Assembly (NCBI RefSeq): GCF_005876985.1
Contig: NZ_VAHD01000001.1
Coordinates: 558,001 to 622,000 of the forward strand
Direction of reading: 5' to 3'
From: Rhodoferax bucti
Lineage (GTDB): Bacteria; Pseudomonadota; Gammaproteobacteria; Burkholderiales; Burkholderiaceae_C
Length of the DNA: 64,000 nucleotides
Of the stretch, positions 27,122 to 36,769 are shown in pieces; the first letter of the stretch is position 1, and each line of letters begins with the position of its first letter. Under the pieces are notes generated by a model. That model worked only from the letters and a program-made list of their open reading frames with translations, had not been told where the DNA came from and ran no database searches. The position numbers and the translations under genes were made by a program.

Positions 27122-30100
27122 TCAGGGCTTGCGCGGCACCTGGGTTACTTTGGGGTCCAGCCAGGTGCCATCGACGATGAACTCCTGGGTGGCGGCATTC
27201 ACCAGCGGGCCGCGCAGCAAGAGCTGCGCGAGGAAGGTGCTCAAGCCCACCACCGGGTTGATGGCGGAGGCAATCAAAGAGGCGCTGCCGGCATTGATTT
27301 CCGGCACCACCACCACCCGCAGATTCTGGGTTTCCTTGCCGATGTCGGCCTGGCCGTCCATCAGCACGGCTGCATTCACGCCCTTCATTTGCAGGTTGCT
27401 GGTTTTGGCAATGCCTTGCTCCACGGCGATGTCGCCCCGGAAATAGTCGAAGGCAAAGCCTTCGCTGAACACATCGCGGAAATCCAGGGTCAAGCGGCGG
27501 GGCAGGCTTTGCAGGCTCAGTACCCCCAGCAGCTTGGCAATGCCGGGGTCCGCCTTCAGGAACTGGCCGGTATCCACATTCACATTGAACTTGCCGCTCA
27601 TGCTGGGGTAATCCACCGTGATGGGCGAGCCCGCCCATGCCACCTGGCCTTCCACCTTGCCCTCGCCTTTGCGCACCACACCCGGCATGCCCAGGCGGGT
27701 GAGCAGCTCACCGGAGTCGTGGATGTCGAGCTTGAAGTTCAGCACCGTGCGCCGCCGCTCCCGCACACTGCGCCCCACCGGCGCCGCACTGGCGTTGATG
27801 CTGGCCCAGTTGCCACTGGCCGTGAGCTGGGCCTCAGGCGTCTGGATGTTGAAACGGTTCAGCCGCCACTCCCGGGCACCTGCACTGCCGAGGTTGACCG
27901 CCTCAATGTCGATGCGGCCCAGCTTTTTGCCGCGCAGCACGAAGTCATCCACCTCAATATCCAGCGCAGGAATGGCCGTGGGCTGCTCATCGAGCAAAGA
28001 CTCCACATCCTGCGCACTGCTCTGACCGATCACCAAACGGGCCAAGCGCGCATACAAGCGCCCGGCGTTGGCCCCCGAGGGTTGGCGGTACTCCACATAG
28101 CCGCTGAGCTCCGAGGCATCCAGGTTAGCCCGCCACAAGTTGCCCTCCCGCCCACCGCCGACCACCACATTGTTGATCTGGCGGCCCGACACCAGCAGCT
28201 CCTTGGCGCGCAACACCACCACCGTCGGCATATAACCGGTGCCTGCGCTCAGGCGGGTAGGCCCGGCGCCACCGCTCTCCGCTCCCAGCTTGTCAAGCAC
28301 GGTGCTCCAGGCGTCGGTGTCGAGACGTGGAATGTTCAGGTTGGCGACCACGCCATCCTCCGGCAACGGCGCCGACTCATCGGCCGCCAGCCCCACGCCC
28401 ATGGCCCCTCGCAACACCTTGGGCTCTGCACCCGACAGATCACGCACAAAGGTGAGCGATGCCAGACGCCCGATGTCCAGCTGCACCTGGTCCCGCAAGC
28501 GGCCCGGCGTGGCCGGAGTGCTTGCAGATGCCGGGCGTTGCAAAGCAGACTCAAACCGCACCGGCAAGGGCGTATCTGCCGCCTTGGCAAAGGGTGCAGG
28601 CAAGGTCAGCCCCATGCCGACCAGATTGGTATTGATCAAGAGTTCCGGCACACCGGACCGCACGCCCAAAGTAGCAACATAGGCCGACGAACCGCTGGCG
28701 AATTGCGCCAGACGAGCCGCCGCGTCCAACTCCTTGGCCTGGCGCACGCCCTCTGCCGTAGCGACCCCGGTAAATTTCAATGTGTTGGGCAGGTTGCGAG
28801 CGTTGGCGGTCAGGGCCAATCCGCCCTCTATCCGCACATCGCCCCCCAGCGCACGGGCTTGGGCACCGGCCACGCTGAAACCGGCTTCGGTGAAGTTCAC
28901 CGTACCCCGGGCGCGGCTGAGCTTGGGCGTGTCCGGCACCACCTGCACGTCATTGCCGGCCAGCACCAGACTGCCCTGGACCGTGATTTTGTTGACATCC
29001 GCCACCGGAAAGGCGAGCTTGAGCTTGTAGTCCGCCACGCCGGTGGCGGTGGCGCGTGCCAGTACCTTGTCCGTGAGCAGGCTCAAGGGGGAGGTATTCA
29101 CCACCCCCAGCACGTCTGCCAACGGCCCCTTGGCATCGGCCGTCACGCTGAGCGTAGAAGCCTCATACAGGCGGGTGACCTGGGCCTCGGCCTTGCCGAT
29201 CTGCAGCCCGGTGTTGCCCACTACGCCGCGGTTGACCTTGACTTGCAGCAGGTCATTATTGAGCACCAGCTCGCCCTGCAGTTGGTTGAGCACAGGCCAC
29301 TGCGGGCTATCCTTGGGCAGCAAATAGGCCGGTGCAAAGGCCATAGAACCGTTTTGTAGATCGGCCGAAATACGAAATTCGCCATCTTTGGCATTGCTGT
29401 AAGGGAACTTGGCCAGATCGCCTTTGAGCTTGAATTTCACATTGCTGGCGCTGCCACCCAATACAGCGGCGCGGATGTAGTCGAGCGAATCCTTCTCCAT
29501 CACGAGCGGCAGGTAGCGGTGCAGACGGGCGCCATCTGCGCGGCTCAGGCTGCCTTGCAAATCCAGCACACCGGGGCCTGCATGACCAGCTGCTGGGCCT
29601 TGCCACTTGAACTGCAACTCGCCTTGCGCATCGGCATTGGCAAAACGCACATTGGATGCGGTCACGCTCCAGAGCTTGTCGAGCTTCCACTGCACATCGC
29701 CGCTGAGCTGCTCAAAGTACACCGCCGGATCATCGAACACGCCATAGGCATCCACCGTGCCGCGTTGCAGTGCAAGAGTGGCTTTACCCGCCGATTGGTC
29801 GAATTCAAAATCTGCATCCAAGCCCTGCACGCCGGGGCGGGCCTGTCCGGCGCAATGGCATGACGGCAGGCTCAGCTGACTGACGCGGCCTTTGACCGTG
29901 TAAGCACTGGGGCTGTGCACCGGACCTTTCCAGCTAGCTTGCAGTTGGTCCACCGTGCCACGAGGATTGAGGGCTTGCAGCATGGCGCGGGTGTTGTCAT
30001 CCAGCGGCAACTTTCCGGCAATCTGGGCCAGAGCCGCCAAGTCCAGGCGATCCGCCGCCAACTCGCCGTGCTCCGGCTCTTTCGCTTGGGCTGCCAGCAA

Positions 30101-31141
30101 TTGCAGGCGCACATTGCCGCCGGGCCAGCGCAGGCCGTCTTGGGTTTCAAACTGCAAGGCCTCGGTGCGGAACTCAGTGCCATCGGGCAGTGACTTGGCC
30201 CCCAGCCGGCCCGACACCGAGGCCAAGGCCAGCGGTTCGAGCTTGGGGTCGGTCGTCAGGCGCACGGCGGCCAGGCTCACATCGGCCGTTGCCCCCGTCG
30301 GGGTTCCGCGCACCACATCGACCCAAGCGCGCAAAGCGCCTGAGCCTTGTGTGAGCTGGACACCCAGGTCCACATAGCGCCCCAAATGCGCCAGGTCCAC
30401 CCGGGGGAAATCAGCATAGGCCTGGCCCTCCCACTCCGTCCATTCGCCGGCATGGCGGGACAGCAAGGGCTGCTTGAACACTCCCTGCAGACTCAGGCGC
30501 TCCCCCCACGCGGCCGGAGGCTCGGCATCCAGGCGCAAGGCATGAGTCCGCAGGCGGTTGCGCACCACTAGGCTCACTCCGCTCAGGCGTACCGGCTCCA
30601 CCGCGCGGGTCTCATCCGTCCAGGTCACGGTGCCGCGCACCAGCGCCAGCTCCGGCTGGGAAAACAGCCAATCTGCCGCAGCACCGTCTGAAGAGGAAGC
30701 ATCCGACACCGGCAAGCCCGCCACCCAGAAGCGTCCGTCGCGGGTACGACGAATATCCAGCTGCGGGCTGTCTACATACAGCTGCTCAAAACCGCCGCCC
30801 ATCAAAGAGCGGGGAGACAAGGCGGCGGAAACGCTGGGAAGAAGCAAGGCCTCCCGACCGTCTTTGTCAAACACGGTGACGCGCAAGAGTTCGATCGACG
30901 GAATCACCCCGTTTGAGCGGGCCTGCATATCGCCGATACGCACCTGCAACCCCAGTGCTTGCGTGGCCTGCTGCTCGGCCCAGGGACGGAAATCCGCAAT
31001 TCGCGGCACAATGATGAAATGCAGTCCGCACCAGAGCAAGCCCATGGCCACCCAGCCCGCAGCCAGCAAACGCAACGCCCATTTCGCAAGGACTGCAAAC
31101 ACCCTAAGTTGGGGTGAAGGGGCGGAGATCAATTCGTTCAT
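27122..31141 (-). CDS. yhdP: YhdP family protein (AsmA-like envelope lipid transport)
   Basis: A 1339-residue AsmA-like protein. An N-terminal membrane helix (about residues 20-50, LLAAGWVAMGLLWCGLHFII) anchors a very long periplasmic beta-rich region, expected to form a hydrophobic groove bridging the inner and outer membranes; YhdP in E. coli helps move phospholipids to the outer membrane. The C-terminal AsmA-type segment includes SGKFNVNVDTGQFLK and LLGVLSLQSLPRRLTLDFRDVF. Only 27 bases separate its start from divergent glnE, so promoters must reach into coding sequence. Nit-type amidase follows on the same strand. Confidence 0.92.
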   Translation of the reverse strand: MNELISAPSPQLRVFAVLAKWALRLLAAGWVAMGLLWCGLHFIIVPRIADFRPWAEQQATQALGLQVRIGDMQARSNGVIPSIELLRVTVFDKDGREALLLPSVSAALSPRSLMGGGFEQLYVDSPQLDIRRTRDGRFWVAGLPVSDASSSDGAAADWLFSQPELALVRGTVTWTDETRAVEPVRLSGVSLVVRNRLRTHALRLDAEPPAAWGERLSLQGVFKQPLLSRHAGEWTEWEGQAYADFPRVDLAHLGRYVDLGVQLTQGSGALRAWVDVVRGTPTGATADVSLAAVRLTTDPKLEPLALASVSGRLGAKSLPDGTEFRTEALQFETQDGLRWPGGNVRLQLLAAQAKEPEHGELAADRLDLAALAQIAGKLPLDDNTRAMLQALNPRGTVDQLQASWKGPVHSPSAYTVKGRVSQLSLPSCHCAGQARPGVQGLDADFEFDQSAGKATLALQRGTVDAYGVFDDPAVYFEQLSGDVQWKLDKLWSVTASNVRFANADAQGELQFKWQGPAAGHAGPGVLDLQGSLSRADGARLHRYLPLVMEKDSLDYIRAAVLGGSASNVKFKLKGDLAKFPYSNAKDGEFRISADLQNGSMAFAPAYLLPKDSPQWPVLNQLQGELVLNNDLLQVKVNRGVVGNTGLQIGKAEAQVTRLYEASTLSVTADAKGPLADVLGVVNTSPLSLLTDKVLARATATGVADYKLKLAFPVADVNKITVQGSLVLAGNDVQVVPDTPKLSRARGTVNFTEAGFSVAGAQARALGGDVRIEGGLALTANARNLPNTLKFTGVATAEGVRQAKELDAAARLAQFASGSSAYVATLGVRSGVPELLINTNLVGMGLTLPAPFAKAADTPLPVRFESALQRPASASTPATPGRLRDQVQLDIGRLASLTFVRDLSGAEPKVLRGAMGVGLAADESAPLPEDGVVANLNIPRLDTDAWSTVLDKLGAESGGAGPTRLSAGTGYMPTVVVLRAKELLVSGRQINNVVVGGGREGNLWRANLDASELSGYVEYRQPSGANAGRLYARLARLVIGQSSAQDVESLLDEQPTAIPALDIEVDDFVLRGKKLGRIDIEAVNLGSAGAREWRLNRFNIQTPEAQLTASGNWASINASAAPVGRSVRERRRTVLNFKLDIHDSGELLTRLGMPGVVRKGEGKVEGQVAWAGSPITVDYPSMSGKFNVNVDTGQFLKADPGIAKLLGVLSLQSLPRRLTLDFRDVFSEGFAFDYFRGDIAVEQGIAKTSNLQMKGVNAAVLMDGQADIGKETQNLRVVVVPEINAGSASLIASAINPVVGLSTFLAQLLLRGPLVNAATQEFIVDGTWLDPKVTQVPRKP

Positions 31142-31168
31142 CGTGCTGTGAGGACTTAGTCAGGAATT

Positions 31169-33874
31169 ATGACCCGCCTTGAGAATCCCGCTGTGACAGA
31201 CGGCACCCGGTTTACCCAGCGGATACGCCGCCGCTACGCCCAGGAAATCAGCATGTTGCCGCCCGGCTTGCCGGACAAAACCACACTGACCGAACTGGTG
31301 CATGCCTTGCGTGCCCTGGGCCACGATACCGGCACCGCATTGCGCATCACCCGGCAACTGACACTGGAGCGCTTGGCTGCGCTGGACAGTACGGGCCAGG
31401 CCGATGTCCCCCAAGTCACCGGGGTCATGACCTTGCTCGCGGAGCTGGCGCTGGATGTTGCGTTTATTGAAAGCTATGCGGCCCTCGCCCTGCAATACGG
31501 CGAGCCCCAAGGGCCGTCCGGCGAAGTGGCGCAGCTCTTCGTGATCGGCATGGGCAAGCTGGGCGCGCGCGAGCTCAACGTGTCCAGCGACATTGACCTC
31601 ATCTATGTGTACGACCAGGATGGCGATACCGCCGGTGACGCCATCGGGCGGGGCCGCATTTCCAATCAAGAGTTTTTTGCCAAGATGGTTCGCTCCATCT
31701 ACGCCTTGGTGGGCGACAGCACGGACCATGGGTTTGTGTTCCGGGTCGACCTGGCGCTGCGGCCCAACGGCAACTCGGGCCCACCGGCCGTGTCTTTGGG
31801 CGCGCTGGAGGAGTATTTCCATGTGCAGGGGCGCGAGTGGGAGCGGTTTGCCTGGCTTAAGAGCCGCATCGTGGCGCCCGCTGCCGCCATTGGCTCGTCC
31901 ACCGCGCTGCAGCTGCGCTCCATCGTGGTGCCGTTTGTCTTCCGGCGCTATCTGGACTACAGCGTGTTCGACTCCTTGCGCGTGCTGCACCGCCAGATTC
32001 GCGACCACGCCGCCAAGCGCAGCGCCGGTCGGCCGGAGCGCAGCAACGATGTGAAGCTGTCGCGTGGCGGCATCCGCGAGATCGAATTCACCGTGCAACT
32101 GCTGCAAGTGGTGCGGGGCGGGCAGTTTCCCGATTTACGGACCCGCCCTACCGTCAGCGCCCTGCAGCGCTTGGTGCAAGCGGGCCTGATGCCAGCGGCT
32201 ACCGCTGCCGGGCTCGCCGAGGCTTACGTGTTTTTGCGCCAGGTGGAGCACCGCATCCAGTATCTGGATGACCAGCAAACCCATGTCTTGCCTACCGACA
32301 CCGCCGACCTGCAATGGATGGCCGCCTCCCTGGGCCTGACCGACAGCAGTGCCTTGCTGTGCGAGCTGGACCGCCACCGCGAATTGGTGGCGCAAGAGTT
32401 TGACGCTTTGCTCGGCGGCAATACCCAGGAGTGCAAAGGCTGCTCCGGCAAGTCACACGCAGAGGTGTACGACTTTGACACCACGCTGGACACGCTGACC
32501 GGGGTGTTCAAGGAGCGTATTGCCTTCTGGCGCAGCCACCCCCGTGTGCTGGCGCTGAAAGAAGAGTCCCGACAGCGGCTGGCACGGCTGGTTCAACGCA
32601 CCGCCCTGTGGCTGAGCGAAGGCCGCGTGACCGAAGACGCGGCCGTCCGCCTGGCCGACTGGATGGAGCCACTGCTACGCCGCGAGAGCTACCTCGCCAT
32701 GCTGCTGGAGCGCCCGCAGGTGCACGAGCGCTTATTGCGCATGCTGGGCGCCGCCCGCTGGCCCGCACGGTACCTGCTCAAACACCCCGGCGTGATTGAT
32801 GAGCTGGCAGACAGCCGCATCCTGGACGAGCGCTTTGACCTGACGGGTTTTGAAGCCGACCTGGAGCGTCGCTTGCAAGCCCTGCAAGGCAGCGGTGAAG
32901 ACGACGACGAGAACCTGCTCAACCTGCTGCGCCGGGCCCACCATGCTGAGGTATTCCGTACCTTGGCGCGCGATGTGGAAGGCCGGTTGACCGTGGAACA
33001 AGTCGCCGACGATTTGAGCGCCTTGGCCCAATCGGTATTGGGCGTGACGACCCGTTGGTGCTGGCGTCGGCTCAAGTCCCGGCATCTGGAAACACCCCGC
33101 TTCGGCATTCTGGCCTACGGCAAATTAGGGGGCAAAGAGCTGGGCTATGGCAGCGACTTGGACATCGTGTTCGTCTACGACGACCAGGACGACAACGCCT
33201 CGGAAATTTACTCCGCACTAGTGCGCAAGCTCATCAACTGGCTCACCGTCAAAACCGGGGAGGGCGATCTGTACGAGATCGACACCGCCTTGCGGCCCAA
33301 CGGCAACTCGGGCCTGCTGGTCACCAGTTTTGATGCGTTTAGTAACTACCAACAACAGCGCGGCAGCAACACCGCCTGGACCTGGGAGCACCAAGCCATC
33401 ACCCGCGCGCGCTGCGTTTTCGGCAGCCCGGAATTCGCCGCGCGCTTTGATGCCGTGCGCCACGCAGTACTCTGCAGCCACCGCGACACGCCTGCACTAC
33501 GCACCGAAATCCACAGCATGCGTGACAAAGTCCGCAGTGGCCACCCGGTGCACCCGGACAACTTTGATGTCAAGCACAGCTTGGGTGGTATGGTGGACAT
33601 TGAATTTGCCGTGCAGTTCTTGGTCCTCAGCGCAGGCCATACCCATGCGGAACTGCTGGACAACGTGGGCAATATTGCCTTGCTGCAGCGTGCCCAAGCG
33701 GCCGGCTTGCTACCCAGCCCCGTCGGGGACGACGCAGCGCAGGCCTACCGGGAGCTGCGCCAGATCCAGCACAAAGCCCGCTTGGACGAGGTGCCCACCC
33801 AAATCCCGGAAGACCCGACATCGCCGGCACAGCTGGCCGGCCTTCGGCTTTGGAAACAGGTGTTCGGTAGTTAG
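31169..33874 (+). CDS. glnE: bifunctional glutamine synthetase adenylyltransferase/deadenylase
   Basis: GlnE adds and removes AMP on glutamine synthetase in response to PII. The 901-residue product has both nucleotidyltransferase halves: the N-terminal adenylyl-removing domain (GMGKLGARELNVSSDIDLIYVY near residues 130-150, ends given) with a matching RPNGNSGPP, and the C-terminal adenylylating domain (YGKLGGKELGYGSDLDIVFVYD near 650, ends given) with RPNGNSGLL and a final helical region. Both Asp pairs are intact. Divergent from yhdP; the stop overlaps the convergent rfaE2 stop by four bases. Confidence 0.96.
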   Translation: MTRLENPAVTDGTRFTQRIRRRYAQEISMLPPGLPDKTTLTELVHALRALGHDTGTALRITRQLTLERLAALDSTGQADVPQVTGVMTLLAELALDVAFIESYAALALQYGEPQGPSGEVAQLFVIGMGKLGARELNVSSDIDLIYVYDQDGDTAGDAIGRGRISNQEFFAKMVRSIYALVGDSTDHGFVFRVDLALRPNGNSGPPAVSLGALEEYFHVQGREWERFAWLKSRIVAPAAAIGSSTALQLRSIVVPFVFRRYLDYSVFDSLRVLHRQIRDHAAKRSAGRPERSNDVKLSRGGIREIEFTVQLLQVVRGGQFPDLRTRPTVSALQRLVQAGLMPAATAAGLAEAYVFLRQVEHRIQYLDDQQTHVLPTDTADLQWMAASLGLTDSSALLCELDRHRELVAQEFDALLGGNTQECKGCSGKSHAEVYDFDTTLDTLTGVFKERIAFWRSHPRVLALKEESRQRLARLVQRTALWLSEGRVTEDAAVRLADWMEPLLRRESYLAMLLERPQVHERLLRMLGAARWPARYLLKHPGVIDELADSRILDERFDLTGFEADLERRLQALQGSGEDDDENLLNLLRRAHHAEVFRTLARDVEGRLTVEQVADDLSALAQSVLGVTTRWCWRRLKSRHLETPRFGILAYGKLGGKELGYGSDLDIVFVYDDQDDNASEIYSALVRKLINWLTVKTGEGDLYEIDTALRPNGNSGLLVTSFDAFSNYQQQRGSNTAWTWEHQAITRARCVFGSPEFAARFDAVRHAVLCSHRDTPALRTEIHSMRDKVRSGHPVHPDNFDVKHSLGGMVDIEFAVQFLVLSAGHTHAELLDNVGNIALLQRAQAAGLLPSPVGDDAAQAYRELRQIQHKARLDEVPTQIPEDPTSPAQLAGLRLWKQVFGS

Positions 33875-34377
33875 CGAGGAGCGGCTTGTGCGCGAATTTT
33901 GCGCACCAAGCCCGTGGTGGAGTAACCGCTGACAAACGGCAAGGCCTGCGCACGCCCGCCCCAGGATTCCACGAGCCGGGTTTCCGGTAACTTGGCCATG
34001 TCGTAATCCCCGCCTTTGACCAAAACATCAGGGCGGATACGGGCGATCAAGGCTTCCGGCGTGTCTTCGGCGAACCAAGTCACCAGGTCCACCGCACCTT
34101 GGCTGGCCATGACCACTGCGCGGTCGTCTTGCGCGTTCAGGGGGCGGTCGTCGCCTTTGCCCAACCGGCGTACCGAGGCATCCGTGTTCAGCGCCACGAT
34201 CAGGCTGCCACCTAGCGCGCGGGCTTGCGCCAGATAGAGCACATGGCCGCGGTGCAGCACATCAAACACGCCGTTGGTAAACACCCAGGGGCGGGGCAAA
34301 TGCGCAAGCGCCTGTTCCAGGCCGGCATCGTCGGTGATTTTGTGGAGAAATTCGGGGAGTGGCACGGCGTCAGTCAT
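33871..34377 (-). CDS. rfaE2: D-glycero-beta-D-manno-heptose 1-phosphate adenylyltransferase
   Basis: A stand-alone nucleotidyltransferase corresponding to the C-terminal half of HldE. It makes ADP-heptose for the LPS inner core. The 168-residue product has the cytidylyltransferase-like signature TNGVFDVLHRGHVLYL with HxGH at about residues 40-43, the kinked VALNTDASVRRLGKG, and VKGGDYD; the C-terminal GYSTTGLVRKI is typical. ATG 34377 (MTDAVPLPEFLHKI) is the family-like start; an upstream extension of 45 codons is unlikely. The separate kinase half is not in this window. Convergent with glnE. Confidence 0.92.
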   Translation of the reverse strand: MTDAVPLPEFLHKITDDAGLEQALAHLPRPWVFTNGVFDVLHRGHVLYLAQARALGGSLIVALNTDASVRRLGKGDDRPLNAQDDRAVVMASQGAVDLVTWFAEDTPEALIARIRPDVLVKGGDYDMAKLPETRLVESWGGRAQALPFVSGYSTTGLVRKIRAQAAPR

Positions 34378-34467
34378 GCGGGTGATGCTATCAGTTCCAC
34401 CCCTTTCACCGCCCAATTCAAGTGCGCCACCGGCCTGCCGATGGTGACTGCATAATCGCGCAGCCTT

Positions 34468-35697
34468 ATGCACCTCGTTCCAGTCAGCATCGAATCCGTC
34501 CGCACCGGACACCCACTCCCTTTTCCATTGATGGACAAGGACGGCACCTTGCTGGCACGCAAAGGCTTTGTGGTGCCCTCACGCAGTGAGTTGAAAGAGT
34601 TTTCGGAGCGCGGCGGTGGACTTTTCATTGATGTGGCCGACTCCGAAGCCCACCACCGTGCCTATGTAGACCAGCTCCACGGGCTGGTGCGGGCCGAAAA
34701 GTCGCTAGGGGAAATTGCCAACACCCAGATTTCTGGAGAGACCCGTAGCGCCCGGCAGGCCAGCCAAGATGAGCGCATGGACTGGCTGGACCTGCAAGCG
34801 ATTGCCAACACTCTGCTGCGCGATACGCAGCCCGCTAGTTTTCAGGAGCGGCTAGAGCGCCTACAGCGCCAGCTGATGCGCCACATCCAGCGCAACCCGG
34901 ATGGGGCTTTGTTTGCGCTGATTTATCTGTCTGCCTCCGAGCTCCGCATGTACAGCGCGACCCACGCCATGCTGGTTAGCTTGATGTGCATGCTGGCCGC
35001 CAAGGAAGTGCTGGCGTGGCCGGAAGCCGAGCAACAGCTGATCGGCAAAGCCGCACTCACTATGAACATCGGCATGACCGAGTTGCAAGACAAGCTGGCC
35101 CTTCAACTGGAGCCTCCGGCGACTTCGCAGCGACAGCAGGTCAACAACCATTCCCACCACTCGGTCGAAATGCTGCTGGACCTCGGGGTTCAAGACCCTC
35201 TGTGGTTAGAAATAGTGCGGGACCACCACCGTGCAGTGCCGGGGCCCTTGGCGAGCCGCACCCCGGCAGACCGCATGGCCCGGCTGATTCGGCGCGCCGA
35301 CATGTTTGCAGCACGCCTATCGCCGCGTGCCTCGCGCCCACCGATTGCGCCAGCCGCCGCCATGCAAGCCTGTTACTTTGATGAGAACCAGGCCATTGAT
35401 GAAGCAGGTGCTGCCATCATCAAGGCCGTCGGTATTTACCAGCCGGGCTCCTTTGTGCGCTTGACCACCCAAGAAGTAGCCGTCGTGATTCAACGCGGCC
35501 AAAACACCACCACACCGCGGGTGGCGGTGCTTCTCAACCGCAGTGGAGTTCCCACGGTGGAGCCCATCTTGCGCGATACCCACCTGCGCGAATACCGGAT
35601 TGTGGCCAGCGTGCCCCACAAAGACGTGAAGATTCAGCTCAACCTGGAGCGGCTGCTGCCGCTCACCAGCCTGCCGAAATCAGACCGCCCCTGGTAA
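34468..35697 (+). CDS. HD-GYP-like protein with degenerate active site
   Basis: A 409-residue cytoplasmic protein with an N-terminal beta-rich domain (MHLVPVSIESVRTGHPLPFP) and a helical domain resembling HD-GYP cyclic-di-GMP phosphodiesterases. The expected HDIGK is replaced by MNIGM (in AALTMNIGMTELQD, near residue 195), and GYP by a HHRAVPGP stretch after the conserved NNHSHHSVEMLLDLG. The HD metal pair is therefore missing while the scaffold and later histidines persist. A binding or regulatory role is more likely than catalysis. It is convergent with the ferritin-like gene, their ends overlapping by 18 bases. Confidence 0.8.
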   Translation: MHLVPVSIESVRTGHPLPFPLMDKDGTLLARKGFVVPSRSELKEFSERGGGLFIDVADSEAHHRAYVDQLHGLVRAEKSLGEIANTQISGETRSARQASQDERMDWLDLQAIANTLLRDTQPASFQERLERLQRQLMRHIQRNPDGALFALIYLSASELRMYSATHAMLVSLMCMLAAKEVLAWPEAEQQLIGKAALTMNIGMTELQDKLALQLEPPATSQRQQVNNHSHHSVEMLLDLGVQDPLWLEIVRDHHRAVPGPLASRTPADRMARLIRRADMFAARLSPRASRPPIAPAAAMQACYFDENQAIDEAGAAIIKAVGIYQPGSFVRLTTQEVAVVIQRGQNTTTPRVAVLLNRSGVPTVEPILRDTHLREYRIVASVPHKDVKIQLNLERLLPLTSLPKSDRPW

Positions 35698-36543
35698 AGG
35701 CTGGGGCGCAGCCACCAGCTCTTTGGCAAGCTCTTTGCGGAACTTGTTGAGCTCCTGCACCGTGGTAAAGCTGTGCTCCATGAGCAGGCTCATGTTGTGC
35801 AGAATGCGCTCCACCACCTTGGTTTCCCACACCGCGTCGAAGTTGATTTGCTTGTCCAACCAGTGCTCCAGCCATTCGGGGTTGGGCAGGCGGCTCTGGA
35901 TGGTGTCATTCGGGAACAGCGCTTTGTTCACATGCAAATTGGTCGGGTGCAAGGCTTGGGCTGTACGGCGCGCACTGGCCATCAGCACACCCACTTTGGC
36001 AAAGGCCGACTTGGCTTCCACCCCGAACTTGCCGATGGCACGCTTCATGTACTTCAAATACGCACCACCATGGCGGGCTTCGTCCTGGCTGAGCTTAGTG
36101 TAAATCGCCTTGATCACCGGCTCGGTATGCCAGTCGCTAGCGCGACGGTACCAATGGTTCAAGCGAATTTCGCCGCAGAAGTGCAGCATCAATGTCTCCA
36201 GCGCGGGGGCGGGATCGAACTCAAAGCGCACCGCATGCAGCTCTTCTTCGGTCGGCACTAGGTCCGGACGGAAGCGACGCAGGTATTCCATCAGCACCAA
36301 AGAGTGCTTTTGCTCCTCGAAGAACCAGATGGACATGAAGGCAGAGAAATCGCTGTCGCCCCGGTTGTCCCGCAGAAACATCTCGGTCGCCGGCAGCGCG
36401 GCCCACTCGGTAATCGCGTTCATCTTGATGGTGGCGGCCTGCTCGTCAGAGAGCATGGCGGGGTCAAAGCTATCCCAGGGGATGTCTTTGTCCATGTCCC
36501 AACGCACGGATTCCAACTGCTTAAAGAGTTCAGGGTAGAGCAT
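35680..36543 (-). CDS. ferritin-like diiron protein, acyl-ACP desaturase-like
   Basis: A 287-residue helical protein with two diiron half-sites: WFFEEQKHS (E-x-x-H, near residue 94) and SQDEARHGG (E-x-x-H, near 151), plus upstream glutamates in TEMFLRD and CGEIRLNHWYRR. This ligand pattern is that of soluble acyl-ACP desaturases and related ferritin-like oxygenases. No signal peptide or membrane segment is seen. It is divergent, across 226 bases with a TGTCAA/TTGACA palindrome, from an operon with a CFA-synthase-like enzyme. A role in acyl-chain modification is therefore plausible but inferred. Confidence 0.75.
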   Translation of the reverse strand: MLYPELFKQLESVRWDMDKDIPWDSFDPAMLSDEQAATIKMNAITEWAALPATEMFLRDNRGDSDFSAFMSIWFFEEQKHSLVLMEYLRRFRPDLVPTEEELHAVRFEFDPAPALETLMLHFCGEIRLNHWYRRASDWHTEPVIKAIYTKLSQDEARHGGAYLKYMKRAIGKFGVEAKSAFAKVGVLMASARRTAQALHPTNLHVNKALFPNDTIQSRLPNPEWLEHWLDKQINFDAVWETKVVERILHNMSLLMEHSFTTVQELNKFRKELAKELVAAPQPLPGAV

Positions 36544-36583
36544 GACAACCTTTCAAAACTGCAGAAATTTTAGTCCTGACGTA

Positions 36584-36599
36584 TGTCAATTACTTGACA
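36584..36599. promoter_or_regulatory. perfect palindrome TGTCAA-N4-TTGACA in a divergent promoter region
   Basis: TGTCAA and TTGACA are exact reverse complements separated by TTAC, 40 bases before the ferritin-like gene and 170 before the flavoprotein gene. The arms double as -35-like hexamers on both strands, so a bound repressor could block either. No regulator gene is adjacent. Confidence 0.45.
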
Positions 36600-36769
36600 C
36601 ATTTCAGTCACATGGCAAGCACCGGGGACTTTGATCCTTAAAAAACACCACCCACAAAACTTATCAATGCGATATATTACCAATCAGTCACAATAATTAC
36701 GGCTTCGTATAAGCCTCGTCGTATGAACTCTCCGTTCCTCGCCCCCCGAACCGCCACGGGAGCCGCCAC

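Noticed and set aside
27089-29359. Very long open frame antisense to yhdP (756 codons)
   Set aside because: It lies wholly inside a convincing 1339-residue gene and its translation is His/Arg/Gln-rich with no domain or ribosome site, as expected for antisense frames in GC-rich coding DNA.
36600-36769. RpoE-ChrR (ECF11) promoter before the flavoprotein operon
   Set aside because: TGATCC (36632-36637) and CGTAT-type elements (36706, 36720) both occur, but they are about 70 bases apart, far from the spacing such promoters need.
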